64,000 nt of DNA from Orientallactaga sibirica (lineage: Eukaryota; Chordata; Mammalia; Rodentia; Dipodidae), in contig JAEOAD010001942.1 of NCBI GenBank assembly GCA_036365145.1, positions 186,001 to 250,000 of the forward strand, given 5' to 3'. Below are positions 35,008-46,406 of this stretch, in pieces. The position numbers and the translations under genes were made by a program. The notes under the pieces are model-generated. The model was not told the DNA's origin, searched no databases, and saw only the letters and a list, made by a program, of their open reading frames with translations. The number at the start of each line of letters is the position of its first letter. Positions within the stretch are counted from its first letter, which is position 1.

Positions 35008-35239
35008 GGGCTGGAGAAATGGCTTAGCGGTTAAGGCGTTTGCCTGCGAAGCCAAAGGATCCCGGTTCGATTCTCCAGGACCCACGTAAGCAAGATGCAC
35101 AAGGGGCACATGCATCTGGAGTTCGTTTGCAGTGGCTGGAGACCCTGGCATGCCCATTCTCTCTCTGACTGCCTCTCTTCTCTCTCTCTCTCTCTGCATG
35201 AAATAAATAAATAAATAAATAATTTTTTAAAAAGTAAAA
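35008..35239 (+). repeat. B2-like SINE, plus
   Basis: Flanked by an exact 16 bp duplication AAAAAGTAATAAGTGA (34992-35007 and 35240-35255). Confidence 0.92.
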
Positions 35240-35319
35240 AAAAAGTAATAAGTGAATGAATGAATGAAGGAAGGAAGGAATGAAGTGGGAAGAAGGTTTT
35301 GGTGGATGATTTTTTTTTT

Positions 35320-35618
35320 AAGTAGGGTTTCTCTCGAGCTCAGCCTAACCGGCAATTCTCTATGAGGTTTCAGGCTGGTCTTGAACTCACAGCAATCCTC
35401 CTACCTCATCCTCCCGAGTTCTAGGAGTAAAGGAATGCAACACCACGCCAGGCAGAGAGAGAGAGGGATAAAGTGTGTGACAGGGTCTCTAGCCACTGCA
35501 AATGAACTTCACATGCATGCTCCACTTTGTGCATCTGACTTTACATGGGTACTGGGGAATTGAACTAGGGTTGTTACAGGCCTTGCACCATAACCACTGA
35601 GCAATCTCTCCAGCCCTC
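35320..35618 (-). repeat. B1-like SINE joined to B2-like SINE, both minus
   Basis: The B1 complement (CCTCCCGAGTTCTAGGAGTA) at about 35320-35452 runs directly into a minus-strand B2-like copy ending CAATCTCTCCAGCCC at 35618. One probably inserted at the end of the other. Confidence 0.78.
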
Positions 35619-35619
35619 G

Positions 35620-36150
35620 TGGGTGAGTTTTTGATGCATGCGTTTTAAACATAATTTTATGATGACTCTATAGGTGTATATACTGATCTAAAACATTTTA
35701 AATTTATTGTCAACTTTTCACACAAGTAGTTGTAGCATGAACAACATATTACTCTCCTTCACACTTTCTTTCCCCTCCCTCCTCCTATTTGTCTTTCATC
35801 TTCCTAGACAGTTTTTCATAGCTTCTCATGCCATATATGCACTCATGATTTCATGTATCTAAATAAATCTAGAAACCACAAATGAGAGAAACATGTGATC
35901 TTGATGGTTTTGAGCCAGGCTTAATTCACTTAACATGAATTTCACCAGTGGCATTCATTTTAGGGCAAATATTCCCAACAAGAGATATCAGCTACCCAAC
36001 CACAGCCAGAATGCTTCCAGAAACAGCCTCCAGGACATTTTAGACAATTTTTACGATCTTAGCCATAATGATTGAAATGTATACACACATACACATTTGG
36101 AGGGTCTAAAATTTGACATTACGTAGTCAGTCAGTTTTGTGTTGCCATTC
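35620..36150. other. Intergenic duplicated block (matches 20.15-20.6 kb)
   Basis: Shared strings include TTCATGTATCTA-ATAAATCTAG and AATGAGAGAAA. No gene is seen. Confidence 0.6.
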
Positions 36151-36157
36151 AAAGTTG

Positions 36158-36325
36158 ATTTTTTTTTTTTTTTTTTTTTTGGCTTTTTGAGGTAGGGACT
36201 CACTCTGGCCCAGGCTGACCTGGAATTAACTATGTAGTCTCAGGGTGGCCTCGAACTCACAGTAATTCTCCTACCTCTGCCTTCCGAGTGCTGGGATTAA
36301 AGGCGTGGGTCACCATGCCCAGCTT
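36158..36325 (-). repeat. B1-like SINE, minus
   Basis: A T run (36158-36180) is followed by CTGACCTGGAATTAACTATG and CCGAGTGCTGGGATTAAAGG. Confidence 0.88.
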
Positions 36326-37306
36326 TCAAAGTTGAATTTTTAACTCACACTGTACCTGCCTTACTTGGAATTTTGCTAATTTCCAACAGTAGATACATTG
36401 CATTGATCTTATATATGCTGTCATCGTATGTCCTCTGCTGTTCTGTTCCTTTTGAAGGTGACATGTCAGCCACCTTATCATTTGGCATCATTATGCCACC
36501 AGCAAATCTGGCATTGGCAAATCTAACTGTAACTTCTCTCTTCTCTTCCTCCAGATAGGATAAGTGCATACTCTCTCCCAAGTGTAAACTCCTTTGAAGA
36601 TTAGCTTTTAGAAACAATCCCCAGATGTGTTCTTTTAAATTAGTTCCCTACTATTTGAATTTTTTACCTGTAACAATTACATACTTTTCCTAATAAAAGA
36701 CTATGCACTCCTCCAGTCAGATTGGGAATGTGAGGTCAGTCAGTTACAATCTGTTTGAGATCATGCTTTTGTGTCACCATTCCATAAATCACTTCCTGAT
36801 AAACACCAGAAGTACCTCTTCTACAGTGTTTCTGCAGAAGCCACATCCATAGGTTCAAATACATTCAAATGTAAAATATGCAAAATGTTATATTTCTGAT
36901 ATATTTAAGTACTTATAACTAATACATCACTACTGCACTGATAATGGGAAGAATACTTCCTCTAGTCCATAAAAATACACTATAATGATATGTATATAAT
37001 TTTATATTGTATTATAATGTAGAGATAATTTAAAGTATACTGGGTAATGTATGAAATAATTCAAAATACTATACTACTATATACTATACTGTATAAGAGG
37101 CTTGAAAATCTTTGGATTTCTATATCCATTGGATGGTTATTAAGACAGTTGCTCCCTTATGCTGACAGAATACTGTACATTCCAGACTAGTGCTGTGTTG
37201 TATGTATTTTCATTTGGTCCTCATGTCAGTGCCATAGCAACATTCACTTATGTCAAATACTTGTTACATATGTTACACTAATCAACTTTCCTTTAAAACA
37301 ATTTAA

Positions 37307-37743
37307 GGCTGGAGACATGGCTCAAGGGCTAAAGGTACTTGCTTGCAAAACCTCATGGCCTGGGTTCAATTCCCCCCAGTACCTACATAATGCCAGATGT
37401 ATAAAAGTGGAGCATATGTCTGGAGTTGGTTTGTGGCAGCAGGAGGCCGTGGCATGCCCATTCTCTCTCTCTCTATGTATCTATCTCTATCTATCTGTCC
37501 CTCTCTCAAGTAAATAAATAAAATAGTTTTTAAAATGTTAAATATTTTTATTAATTTATTTTCAAGAGCAACAGGGACAGAGAGTACATGGATGGAGCAG
37601 GGTGTCTTGCCACTGCAAACAAATTTCAGACACAGGAGCCACTTTGTTCTATTGGCTTTATGTGGATAGTGAGTGAGGAACTGAGCCCAGGCTGGGGGGC
37701 TTTGCAAGCAAGTTCCTTTAACTGCTGAGCCATCTTCCCAGCT
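37307..37743. repeat. Inverted pair of B2-like SINEs
   Basis: A plus copy (37307-37540, GGCTGGAGACATGGCTCAAG) abuts a minus copy (37541-37743, ending GAGCCATCTTCCCAGC). The head-to-head complementarity could fold in RNA. Confidence 0.8.
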
Positions 37744-38253
37744 GACGTAATCAACTTCTCGTCATACCTTTTAAATTTGTTCTTCACATTTGTTGATTTC
37801 AGTGCTATCAGGGTTATTAATAATATCAGACATCCTAAATGATTACACTGGAATAAATTTCATAATGTGTTTCTCATTACATCTTCCTTTATTTTTCTAC
37901 ACTTTTCATTCTATTTGAATTGATATTATTAATATTAGCATTCAAAATAATTCAAATTTATCTTGAAACTGAGGCATAATGCTTACACTCAATCTTGAAA
38001 CATTTGTATTAATTTCAAAGCCAAGTTGTTGCTGTTCCTTGGAGACATATTCGCATTAGTATTTCATCGTATAAAATGCTTGTCCTTTTATCCATTTAAA
38101 AAATTAAATCTACCATCGCTTCCTTTTTAACGTAAGACTTGGTTTGACTAGATTTCCTGGGACAAGAAAGCAATATATATAATAGGTTTCAAATTTCATG
38201 TAGGGCTTTAGGATCCTCAAATATGTCATAATTAGTCAGTCATTGGGTCAAGG

Positions 38254-38256
<3 letters not shown>
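37744..38256. other. Intergenic AT-rich, no gene
   Basis: No V-gene, RSS or repeat family is recognised. Confidence 0.5.
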
Positions 38257-38285
<29 letters not shown>

Positions 38286-38610
38286 GATCAGGCTGACCTG
38301 GAATACACCCTGTAGTCTCAGGGTGGCCTCAAACTTATGGTGATCCTCAGACATCTGTCTCCTGAGTGCTGGGATTAAAGGTGTGTGCCACCACACCCAA
38401 CTAAAATATTCTTTATTTCTACAGCAAGAATGTGAAATAAATACCTCAAAAAAAAAGTCTTAGGTCATGTGTGGTGGCACATAGCTTTAATCCTATCACT
38501 TGGGGAGCAGAGGTAGGAGCATCACTGTGAGTTCAAGGCCATCTTTAGACTACATAGTGAGATTCAGGTCAGCCTGGGTGAGATTGAGACCCTATCTCAA
38601 AGAAAAATCT
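38257..38610. repeat. Inverted pair of B1-like SINEs
   Basis: A minus copy (38257-38403, after a T run) and a plus copy (38455-38610) are separated by about 50 bp. Confidence 0.8.
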
Positions 38611-38759
38611 TACCAAATAAATATCTAGTAGTAGAACTATTTAGTTCCATGTTGTTTATAATGTCTCTAGTGATTATTTTTAGGAGTTTAGAATTTATTT
38701 GAGTTGTCTTACTTTTAATTTTTAATTTACATTCTATTTCTTTTCTTCTAGTTTCTCAT

Positions 38760-39720
38760 TGGTTTAAGAGTTGATACAGAAGAGCCAATATTGAAATATC
38801 CAGAAGTACAAAATGCTGTCTTTTGATACTTTATAATTACTGAAGTTCCTCTTTATCTTTGCCAGAAGGACCCAGCCAGAGAAGTTTCCTCTTATAGGAG
38901 TGCTGCATTCTTGCTAGAAAAAGTCAGTATTTCCACTATTTTGTTGCCATAAAGTGAGACTGAAAATTTTATTCATATCTTAAATCTAAGAGACAAGAAG
39001 TACCCAACTTTTGACAAGGTATTGTTAACTGTTAAGTTCATAAACCTGCATAAACAGGCTCATAATATATTAAATAAGTTGTTGATTTTGTTTATAACCA
39101 CATTTGTAGGTATTCTTGGCTAAATGTGGCCCACAGACTGAAGTTTGGTCGTGCCTAATAGTGGCTAAAAACTTATTTAGTAAGTCACTTTAAGGATTTC
39201 AACTAGATCTTTGATACCCCTTAAAGATCTCAAAAAATTTATTTAAAATCCACTTAAGGATTTTGTAGACTTTGGATAATATTTAATAGTAAAGAAACAT
39301 TGAATATTAGAATACTAAATTCATATAGTCCATATTTCTACAGATAATGGATTATCTAAATTATAATGGAAAGAAACTACTTTCCTGTAAAAAAAAAAAA
39401 TAGTCACTTAAATTCTTACTGCAATGACAGTTGAACCTATACTGAAATGGCAAGGTTTTCCATTACTCAAAAATCAAAGGAATCCTACTTTCTTACAAGG
39501 TCAAGCAAATTAACCTTACCTTAAAATGATGAAAATATAGTAAATTTCCAAGCTAACATTAGAGTTTAAGAGCAAATTCTATGAGGATAAATCCCTATTT
39601 TCAAGGATGAGCCTTGAATCAGATCTAGAGCCCCGAGGGATTCTAAGACCTCTCCTCTTTGATACAAAGAGAAAACAAAGACTTCTGAGTTGTTGAATTG
39701 ACCAAACTCCATTTAGATGA
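38760..39720. other. Intergenic duplicated block (matches 25.2-25.45, 26.4-27.0, 44.5-45.4 kb)
   Basis: TGATACAGAAGAGCCAATAT at 38774 matches 25211. The GTAGGTATTCTTGGC landmark follows in the same order. No V exon is seen. Confidence 0.65.
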
Positions 39721-40173
39721 TTATTGTAAATAATAAATCATTTTGATTAATCTGATCCATGTGCCCCACTAAGGATCACTTGTATAAATACTATCATAGA
39801 TATGCAAACCAAGGGGATAACTATAACTAATAAAGAAAGTATGGAAAGTGTGAAAATAACAATTTCTGCATATTACTGAATATCATCATTACATTAAAAT
39901 TATAGCAAAAACTGGTACTCCTAACCCATGTTCATTTTTATTATCTTGTAGCAGGCAAGCTGAGTATATTTGCCAGAAATGTGCATGAAAGGCTGAGAGC
40001 ATGGGGAAGTGATAACAAGTGTGCCTCTGCTGTGTTTGATGCTCAGAACATTGTGCTCACTTTCTTCCTGCACAATTGGGGCTGGAAGTGTCCGGAACTC
40101 TGAGTTGATCATTACTTCCTTGAGTCTCCAGTCTCTGTCTCTTGGGTCAACCCAGAGAATTTGTGGTACTGGC

Positions 40174-40538
40174 TGTATGGCACAATGCAACATGGCAAAA
40201 AAAAAAAAACAGGAAGTGGCTTCTGTGGACATGGTGTCCTGCGCAGGCCTGGCATGACAACAGCTACAGTCCCATGCTCTTGAGAAAACTGCTACGAGAT
40301 CTGTCCAGAGACAGGCTGTCATTGGTCACAAAAAGGGGACCACCCCATACAATGATTGGCCAGCCAAGCCCCTTAAAACCCCCCATGCACTTCCTCGAAT
40401 AAACGAGTTTGCAGCAACTTGCCCTCTGCTGCTTCCACCCAACTCCTGCAGTCTATGCCGTGACTCCGTGCCTCTCACCCCCAACTTGGCAGAGGCCCTG
40501 CCATCCCTCCTGGGATGGCCCTAGGGGGGACCCCAACA
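40174..40538 (+). mobile_element. Solo LTR, 365 bp, beside IGKV2-like pseudogene
   Basis: It starts TGTATGGCAC and ends GACCCCAACA. It is flanked by exact 6 bp repeats ACTGGC (40168-40173 and 40539-40544). AATAAA is at 40398-40403. An internal A run (40198-40210) lies near the 5' edge. Sister sequences at 21.45 and 46.33 kb lack the insert at this point. No retroviral genes are present. The LTR differs in sequence from the one at 31.77 kb. It ends 53 bp before the pseudogene's nonamer. Confidence 0.88.
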
Positions 40539-40591
40539 ACTGGCTACGCAGGCAAGCACTTGAGGACAGCTGGACCATCAATGGCAGTGAG

Positions 40592-40619
40592 GGTTTTGTT
40601 TGGCTCTATTATCACTGTG
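40592..40619 (-). promoter_or_regulatory. 12-RSS of IGKV2-like pseudogene
   Basis: Minus-strand CACAGTG (40613-40619), 12 bp spacer and a weaker nonamer AACAAAACC (40592-40600, 7 of 9). The RSS outlives the coding frame. Confidence 0.85.
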
Positions 40620-40884
40620 GAAGGAGCATGTGTATGCATGCAGTAATACATACCAACATTCTCAGCCACCAATCTGCTGATTGTCAGTGAGAATCTGTCC
40701 CTAACCCACTGCCACTGAACCCAGCTAGGAACCCAGAGTACAAGCCAGACAGATGACAACTTGTGTAGGCTGGCTTTAATTCTGCAGATGCCAATGTAAG
40801 TAGTTCTTCCATCACTTGCTCTCCATGCATAGGTGATGGGCAGGAATAGTGGTATTGGAGTCAACACAACATCACCACTGGATC
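40620..40884 (-). pseudogene. IGKV2-like pseudogene with intact RSS
   Basis: After an AG acceptor the exon reads SSGDVVLTPIPLFLPIT, then loses about 40 bp covering framework 1 to CDR1, including Cys23. The remainder has YIGICRIKA, a shifted framework 2 and 3, and RDRFSLTISRLVAENVGMYY with Cys88. The exon is 265 bp against about 300 expected. The frame around CDR3 is open and the RSS heptamer is perfect, so it may still recombine unproductively. It is the companion of V gene 8. No leader exon was identified upstream. Confidence 0.85.
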
Positions 40885-41499
40885 CTAAAATCATAAGAAA
40901 CATAGAAAATAATATGTCTCTAAGATGAGCCATTTAGTCTCAATTTTGGTATATATTTAAGACTGAATCATTTTTAATGTGAATGTATTCATACTCTCAA
41001 TATAGCTTATTTCTGAAATCCACTTGGACTGGGGGTAGAGGTTATTCTCTTTCTTTTTCAAGATCAGATCAGAGAGTTCTTCTGTGCTCTCAGTGATTGA
41101 TACTGTGTGATCCAGAAGTGGAATCCTTCTTGCAATTGTTGAGAGTCACCTTATTTGTGATTGCCGAATAAACATAAGGGAATAAGCATGAGGTATTTCT
41201 GTGGGTATAACTGTAAAAAAAATGTAGTACAAGCACATGGAATTGCATGAGAGATGTGGAATATCTACATAATTTCCATCTGATAACACTGTGATGCAAA
41301 ACCTGAAATAAAAATTAAGTTTCATTATCAAAAGATCAACAGACCAACACTTTATGTTTAATAAGTAATGCTTTAAAATTAAATAAATATATTTCATTTG
41401 TAAAATGTATGAGAAAAAAGTTTCTCATCTGATTCTTTTCATTTTTTAGTTATATAAACCTATATATGATTATGTGTATATTATAACAGATTATACTCT

Positions 41500-42560
41500 A
41501 ATGTTTTGTCCTCTTGCCCTTGCTCCCAATTCTCTTGGTCCTGGGTTTATGGGATTCACTGTGGTGTTATGAAGGTCTCAGTCAGTCCCTATGGGGCAGT
41601 GAGGAGAATTTACCTTGCGGTATTCCAACCCACTCTGTGGTTCTTACAGTCTTGTTGCCCTTCTTCTGCAATGTTCCCTGAGCCATGGCAGGTCTGTTGG
41701 CAGTCTGTTAGTGTTGAGTTCTCTGCGGCCTCGGGATTTCTGCTCTGATAGGTTTTGTTTGAACAGCGTATCTGCCAGCATCACCCTGGAGCTGGTTGTC
41801 AGGCTGGTTGTAAGAGAGTGTACATGGTGCTGCTTCCACTACAAACCCTCCCGGCAGATGTGAAAGAGGTGGCAAATTTGGTGATGAGCAGTCAGTTATC
41901 TTCTTGATGGATTTTGACTCTCTTCCATTTTCTCAGCCATCTATAAAAGAAAGCAGATTCTCCAACCAAGACTGACAGCAGCTTTGGTTAAAAGGTGCAT
42001 GCAAAGTTATTTCAAAGACTTTTGGTGAGCAAGCCCACTCCTCCTCCTCCTCCTCCTCCTCCTTTTTTTTTTTTTTTTTTTTTTTAGCCCACTCTTCTTA
42101 TCCAAAGAGCAGTGGAAGGCTTCTTTCTGAATTACGAGTTTCCTGACTATGGATACTTTACTTTCTATTACTTTCTCTTCTGGTCTCACTCTAGTTTTAT
42201 GCCCATATTCCCGGTGCTGACTACCATTTGCACTCATCTCTCATTGATCCCAACTAAGAACAACAGATGAGAGAATACATGCAGTGTTTATCTTTCTGTA
42301 CCTGACTGACCTCAATTAGAATGATTTTTCCAACTCTATCCATTTACCTGAAAATCTAATTATTTTATTTGTTCTTACTGCTCAGTACAATTCCATTGTG
42401 TATATGTATCACATCTTCATTATCCAATTATTGGTTGATGGGCGTATGGACTGATTTCAGCTCCTAGCTATTATGAATAGAGAAGCCACAAACATGGCTA
42501 AGCAAGTATCTCTGTAGTCGAGTGGAATCTTTAGGGTAGTCACAGTCAGCTTCAATTTTC
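41500..42560 (-). mobile_element. L1 3' UTR and ORF2 end, minus
   Basis: 41500-41960 carries the L1 3' UTR strings seen at 25.7-26.0 kb. 42190-42530 is the complement of the ORF2 C-terminal end, with TACACAATGGAATTGTACTG (minus strand) typical of it. A (CTC)n and T-run simple repeat at 42038-42085 lies between. It is frame-broken. Confidence 0.65.
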
Positions 42561-42840
42561 TGGGATGAACTTCCAAACAAACCAGGCACAGTTATGGAGG
42601 AAAGGACTTATTGAAGTTTATAGATCAAGGGGAAGCTCCAAAACTGCAGAAGAAACTGGCCCACTCTCATAGGTCCATGCACAGAGAAATACCATCACCA
42701 CAAGCAAGCCCACTTCAGTAGCCCCAGGCAGAACTCAGGCACTTTTGCATATCTTTAGCTGGAAATTCCAGACCTGCCCCCAAACACCTTAAGATCCACC
42801 CACAGTGATGTCTCCTCCAGCTAGGTGGCTAGAGATCTAA
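42561..42840. repeat. Unclassified interspersed repeat candidate
   Basis: AGCTTCAATTTTCTGGGATG and CCCCAAACACCTTAAGATCC do not fit V-locus spacer or the named families. It is probably an LTR or other rodent repeat. Confidence 0.35.
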
Positions 42841-43277
42841 ATTACAAGCTTTAATAAAATTCTTGAATCTACTGGGGGACATCCACTCAAAGGAAATGCC
42901 CAGAAGTAGTATCAATAGATGTTTCTTGATGGACAACTAGTGAGACAGTCAGTCCTTGAAGGGCTGTGGAGTAGTCAGTGCTAGCTTGAAGTAGATACTC
43001 AATATCATAAGAAAATCTGTGTACTACTCATATTTTCCTTCAAATATTTCTTCAAGAAGATTCTCATTGAGAACAAACTATTCAATGATCACAGGGATGG
43101 TTATGTCTGTAGTGGAGCACAGAAAATTCAGATGGAGATAAACACTGCAAGTTTATTCATTCAAATCCTCCACATCAACATCAAGCCTGGCTGCAACTAA
43201 GAAATGCACTGAAGCATGTGATGCCACCCAGAGGAGCAGCTGAGGCAGCCCAGCCACACCCTTCTTCTTCCCTGGGT

Positions 43278-43305
43278 GGTTTATGTTATGAACTGTATCA
43301 CTGTG
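43278..43305 (-). promoter_or_regulatory. 12-RSS of V gene 8
   Basis: Minus-strand CACAGTG (43299-43305), 12 bp spacer, nonamer ACATAAACC (43278-43286); identical to V gene 4. Confidence 0.95.
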
Positions 43306-43865
43306 AGAGGGTAGCTATCACCTTGCTGACAGTAATAAATGGCAGCATCTTCAGCCTCCACGCCGCTGACGGTGAGGGTGAAATCTGTCCCCGATCCACT
43401 GCCGCTGAACCTCGAGGGGATCCCAGGGATCAACTCAGAAGCGTACTTGATGAGGAGCTTTGGAGCCTGGTTTGGTTTTTGCTGATACCAGTGTAAGTAA
43501 TTGCTAATGCCCTGGCTGGTTCTGCAGGAGATGGTGGCTCTCTCCCCTGGAGTCACAGGCAGGACCGCTGGAGACTGGGTCAGCACAATATCACCTCTGG
43601 AAGCTGAAACATAGTAAAAAAAAAAAAAAAAAAAAAAAAACAGTATAAATGAAAAGTCACCTCTAAACCACTTAGAAAAGGAAAATGAGTATTTTTTTTT
43701 TTTTTTTTTTACTTTCTCTAAAAAACAAATCAGATTCAATGTGGGGCTGGTATTCCAAGAAAAAAAAGAACATTAAATATCATATCCCCACTTTTGTTTT
43801 GCCCAAATAGTCTTACCTGAAACCCAGAACAGCAGAAGCCCCACAACCTGTGATGGGAACTTCAT
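43306..43865 (-). CDS. Immunoglobulin kappa V gene 8, IGKV6-like, intact
   Basis: The leader exon 43817-43865 encodes [16 protein letters not shown] with a GTAAG donor. The V exon 43306-43603 follows an AG acceptor. It has [19 protein letters not shown], Cys23 in [11 protein letters not shown]1 QGISNY, a [20 protein letters not shown] framework 2, a [11 protein letters not shown] framework 3, and Cys88 followed by QQGDSYPL. No stop is seen. Its 3' end matches V gene 4, while framework 2 resembles V genes 3 and 5. The intron carries two long homopolymers: an A/T run at about 43616-43640, just upstream of the acceptor on the coding strand, and another at about 43692-43710. They may affect splicing. 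Confidence 0.93.
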
Positions 43866-43916
43866 TTTGTGGCTCTACCCTGTATATTTTGATCATGCCA
43901 GAGCCCAGAGAATCAT

Positions 43917-44062
43917 CTTATAATGTACTCAGAGGCAGGGACACTTGTGATGGAAGAAGTGCTTATGCAAATGAAGGTGATTTCATATAATTTTAAATAC
44001 TGAGAGAGTTTTAAAAGCACTCTATTTTCCTGATAGTCAGTATGTTATGTCTCCCTCTGCTG
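43917..44062 (-). promoter_or_regulatory. Promoter of V gene 8: TATAAG, octamer, CTCF-like block
   Basis: TATAAG (43917-43922), octamer ATTTGCAT (43965-43972), and CAGGTGACCAGCAGAGGG then AGAC, with the core at 44049-44062. The E-box CAGGTG directly precedes the block. Confidence 0.83.
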
Positions 44063-44884
44063 GTCACCTGATGAGAAGCTGAGATTCAGTGGAGATCTGG
44101 CCAAGTTCTCCAGTAGAGGTTGAGCAGTGAGTACTCTGGACGAAAATCCATTGGTTCAGCTATAGACAATCTGTATGGAAAAGCACTTTTCAGGGACGTG
44201 ACTCTCTCACTCTGTCTCACAATAAGGATGATTGATTGCGTGAACTTTCCATAACTAGAGCAAGTGAATAGAAAATTGCAAAGACAGGTTCCCTGTAAAA
44301 ACGTGGGTCCTCCATCTGTTGGCCTTTAAACTTATAAAAAGCATAATTCTGACATACTGGTGAAGCATGCTAGATGTTCAGATATTTAAATACTTGCTCC
44401 TTCTTTCAAACCAAAATGGAAGATTACAACTGGCATGTCCTACTACTGAGAAAGACACAGGTTGCAAAGAATGCCATTCTAGAATGCTGATGTATTCTAT
44501 ACCTAGGTCGCAAACACACGATTGAGTTACAAAAATGCAAAAAAAAAAAAAAAAAATCATACTGTTTTAAATAAGCTTTGATTTTTGTATGTGACCATAT
44601 CTGCAGATATTCTTTGCCACATGGGGCCAACAGACTGCACTTTGGACATGCTTAATAGTGACTAGAGGAGAATTTTAGTTGATTTCGTAAGTCATTTTAA
44701 GGAATCCCAACTCTGCCTTTGATATTCCTTGATGCCCTCAACAATTTTATTTAAAATTCCCTTTAGGATTTTGTAGATTATCGTTAATATTTAACAGTGA
44801 ATAAACATTGAATATCAAAATTCTAAGTTCATATATTCCATGTTTCTACTGATAAAGTCTTGCCTAAATTAAAATGCAAAGAAG

Positions 44885-45033
44885 GGCTGGAGAGATGGCT
44901 TAGCAATTAAGGCACTATCTGCAAAGCCTAACAATCCAGGTGCAATTCCCCCATGACCCACCTAAGCCAGATGCACAATGTGGAGCATGTGTCTGGAGTT
45001 TGTTTGAAGCAGCAAGAGGCCCTGGTGTGCCCA

Positions 45034-45079
<46 letters not shown>

Positions 45080-45135
45080 AAACCTCTCCCCTCTCTCTCT
45101 CTCTCATGTCATAGATAAATAAAAATAAACTTTAA
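44885..45135 (+). repeat. B2-like SINE, plus, with long (TC)n
   Basis: The head GGGCTGGAGAGATGGCTTAG is followed by a TC tract of about 35 bp at 45038-45074 and a second one near 45090. Confidence 0.87.
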
Positions 45136-45139
45136 AATG

Positions 45140-46080
45140 AAAAGAAAATAATTTCCCTTTACCCTTTTGATATAGCCACTTAAATTCTCATTTCAAAGAC
45201 AGTTGACATTACAGTGAAATGGTGAAGCTTACTACTCCTCAATTCTCAAAAGAATCATGTTTTCTTATAAGGTAAAACAGATTAATCTCATCTTAAAACA
45301 CTGGAAAAATAGAAAGTTTCCAAACAAACATTAGAATTTAGAAGCAAATTTCTTGAAGGTAAAGTCCCCTATGATCAACGTTGAGCCTTAAGGAGGATCT
45401 GGAGCAAGTAAAGAAATAAGACAGAGAATACAGGTGGGTAATGGAATTCTCATCTCCCTTTGTCCAGTTAGTCTGTATGAGCAGAGGTTTGCAGATAGAA
45501 AGTTAACACACCCGGCATAAGACACTTAACTTATTCATAATGAAACAGTTGAGGACCACTACACAAGTTTGTTTCATAGTCATCTCTCCAAAAAAGGGAA
45601 AAAAAAGTAACTGAAACATTTGGAGAAAAGTTGGCAGTAATAGGTAAATGGAGAAATTGTAATGTTCTGTCTGTAGCTTGTATCCCCTTGCTGGCAATAC
45701 TATGATAAAGTTGTTTTGTGCACTCCCTTCTAAAGTTGCCACCAAATGGTTCATTCATTTAAAATATGGCATGGGGGATTCTGAGCACCTCCCCCCATCT
45801 GTCACCCAAGTGAAATGAGGCAAACCAAGGATGACTGAATTGAGAATTTACAACTTCTGAGAATTTACAAAATCCCCTTTAGATGCTTAGGAATAACTCA
45901 TTATTATTAATCTCTTCCACACTTTACACTGAAGACAGCTTATGTCAAAGCTACCCTGGGCATGAAAACTGAAGAGTAACTATGAATGATAAACCAGAGG
46001 TAGATACTTTAAAAGTGTGAAAATAACACTTTCTGAATATTACAGGCTATCATCACCTTAAAATGTAGCAAAACCTGGTA
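45140..46080. other. Intergenic, partly duplicated, no gene
   Basis: 45140-45400 matches 39400-39640. The rest carries no recognisable gene. Confidence 0.55.
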
Positions 46081-46406
46081 CTTCTAACCGATGTTCATTT
46101 GTGTTGTTCTGAAGGGAGATTTTGACTGTATTTTCTTGATAAGTGCATGAAAGATGGAGAGCATGAGAAAGTGATCACAACTTGGAGATTTCTGCTGTAT
46201 GTGATGCTTGGAGCATTGTGATTACCTCCTTCACTCTGCTGGTGGAGCCCTGGTAACTGAGGCCACTGCACAGATGCAGCCAGAGCTCTGAGCTGATCAT
46301 TAGTCCCATGAGTCTCTATTGTCTGTCTCTTAGGTCAGTTCAGGGAATCTGAGCTGCTTGGCTGCTTGAGTAAGCACCTGAGGGTAGCTGTGCACCCCAA
46401 GCAGGA

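Noticed and set aside
40142..40402. 86-codon open frame as an ERV gene
   Set aside because: It is LTR sequence, with no gag, pol or env motif and target duplications immediately flanking a solo LTR.
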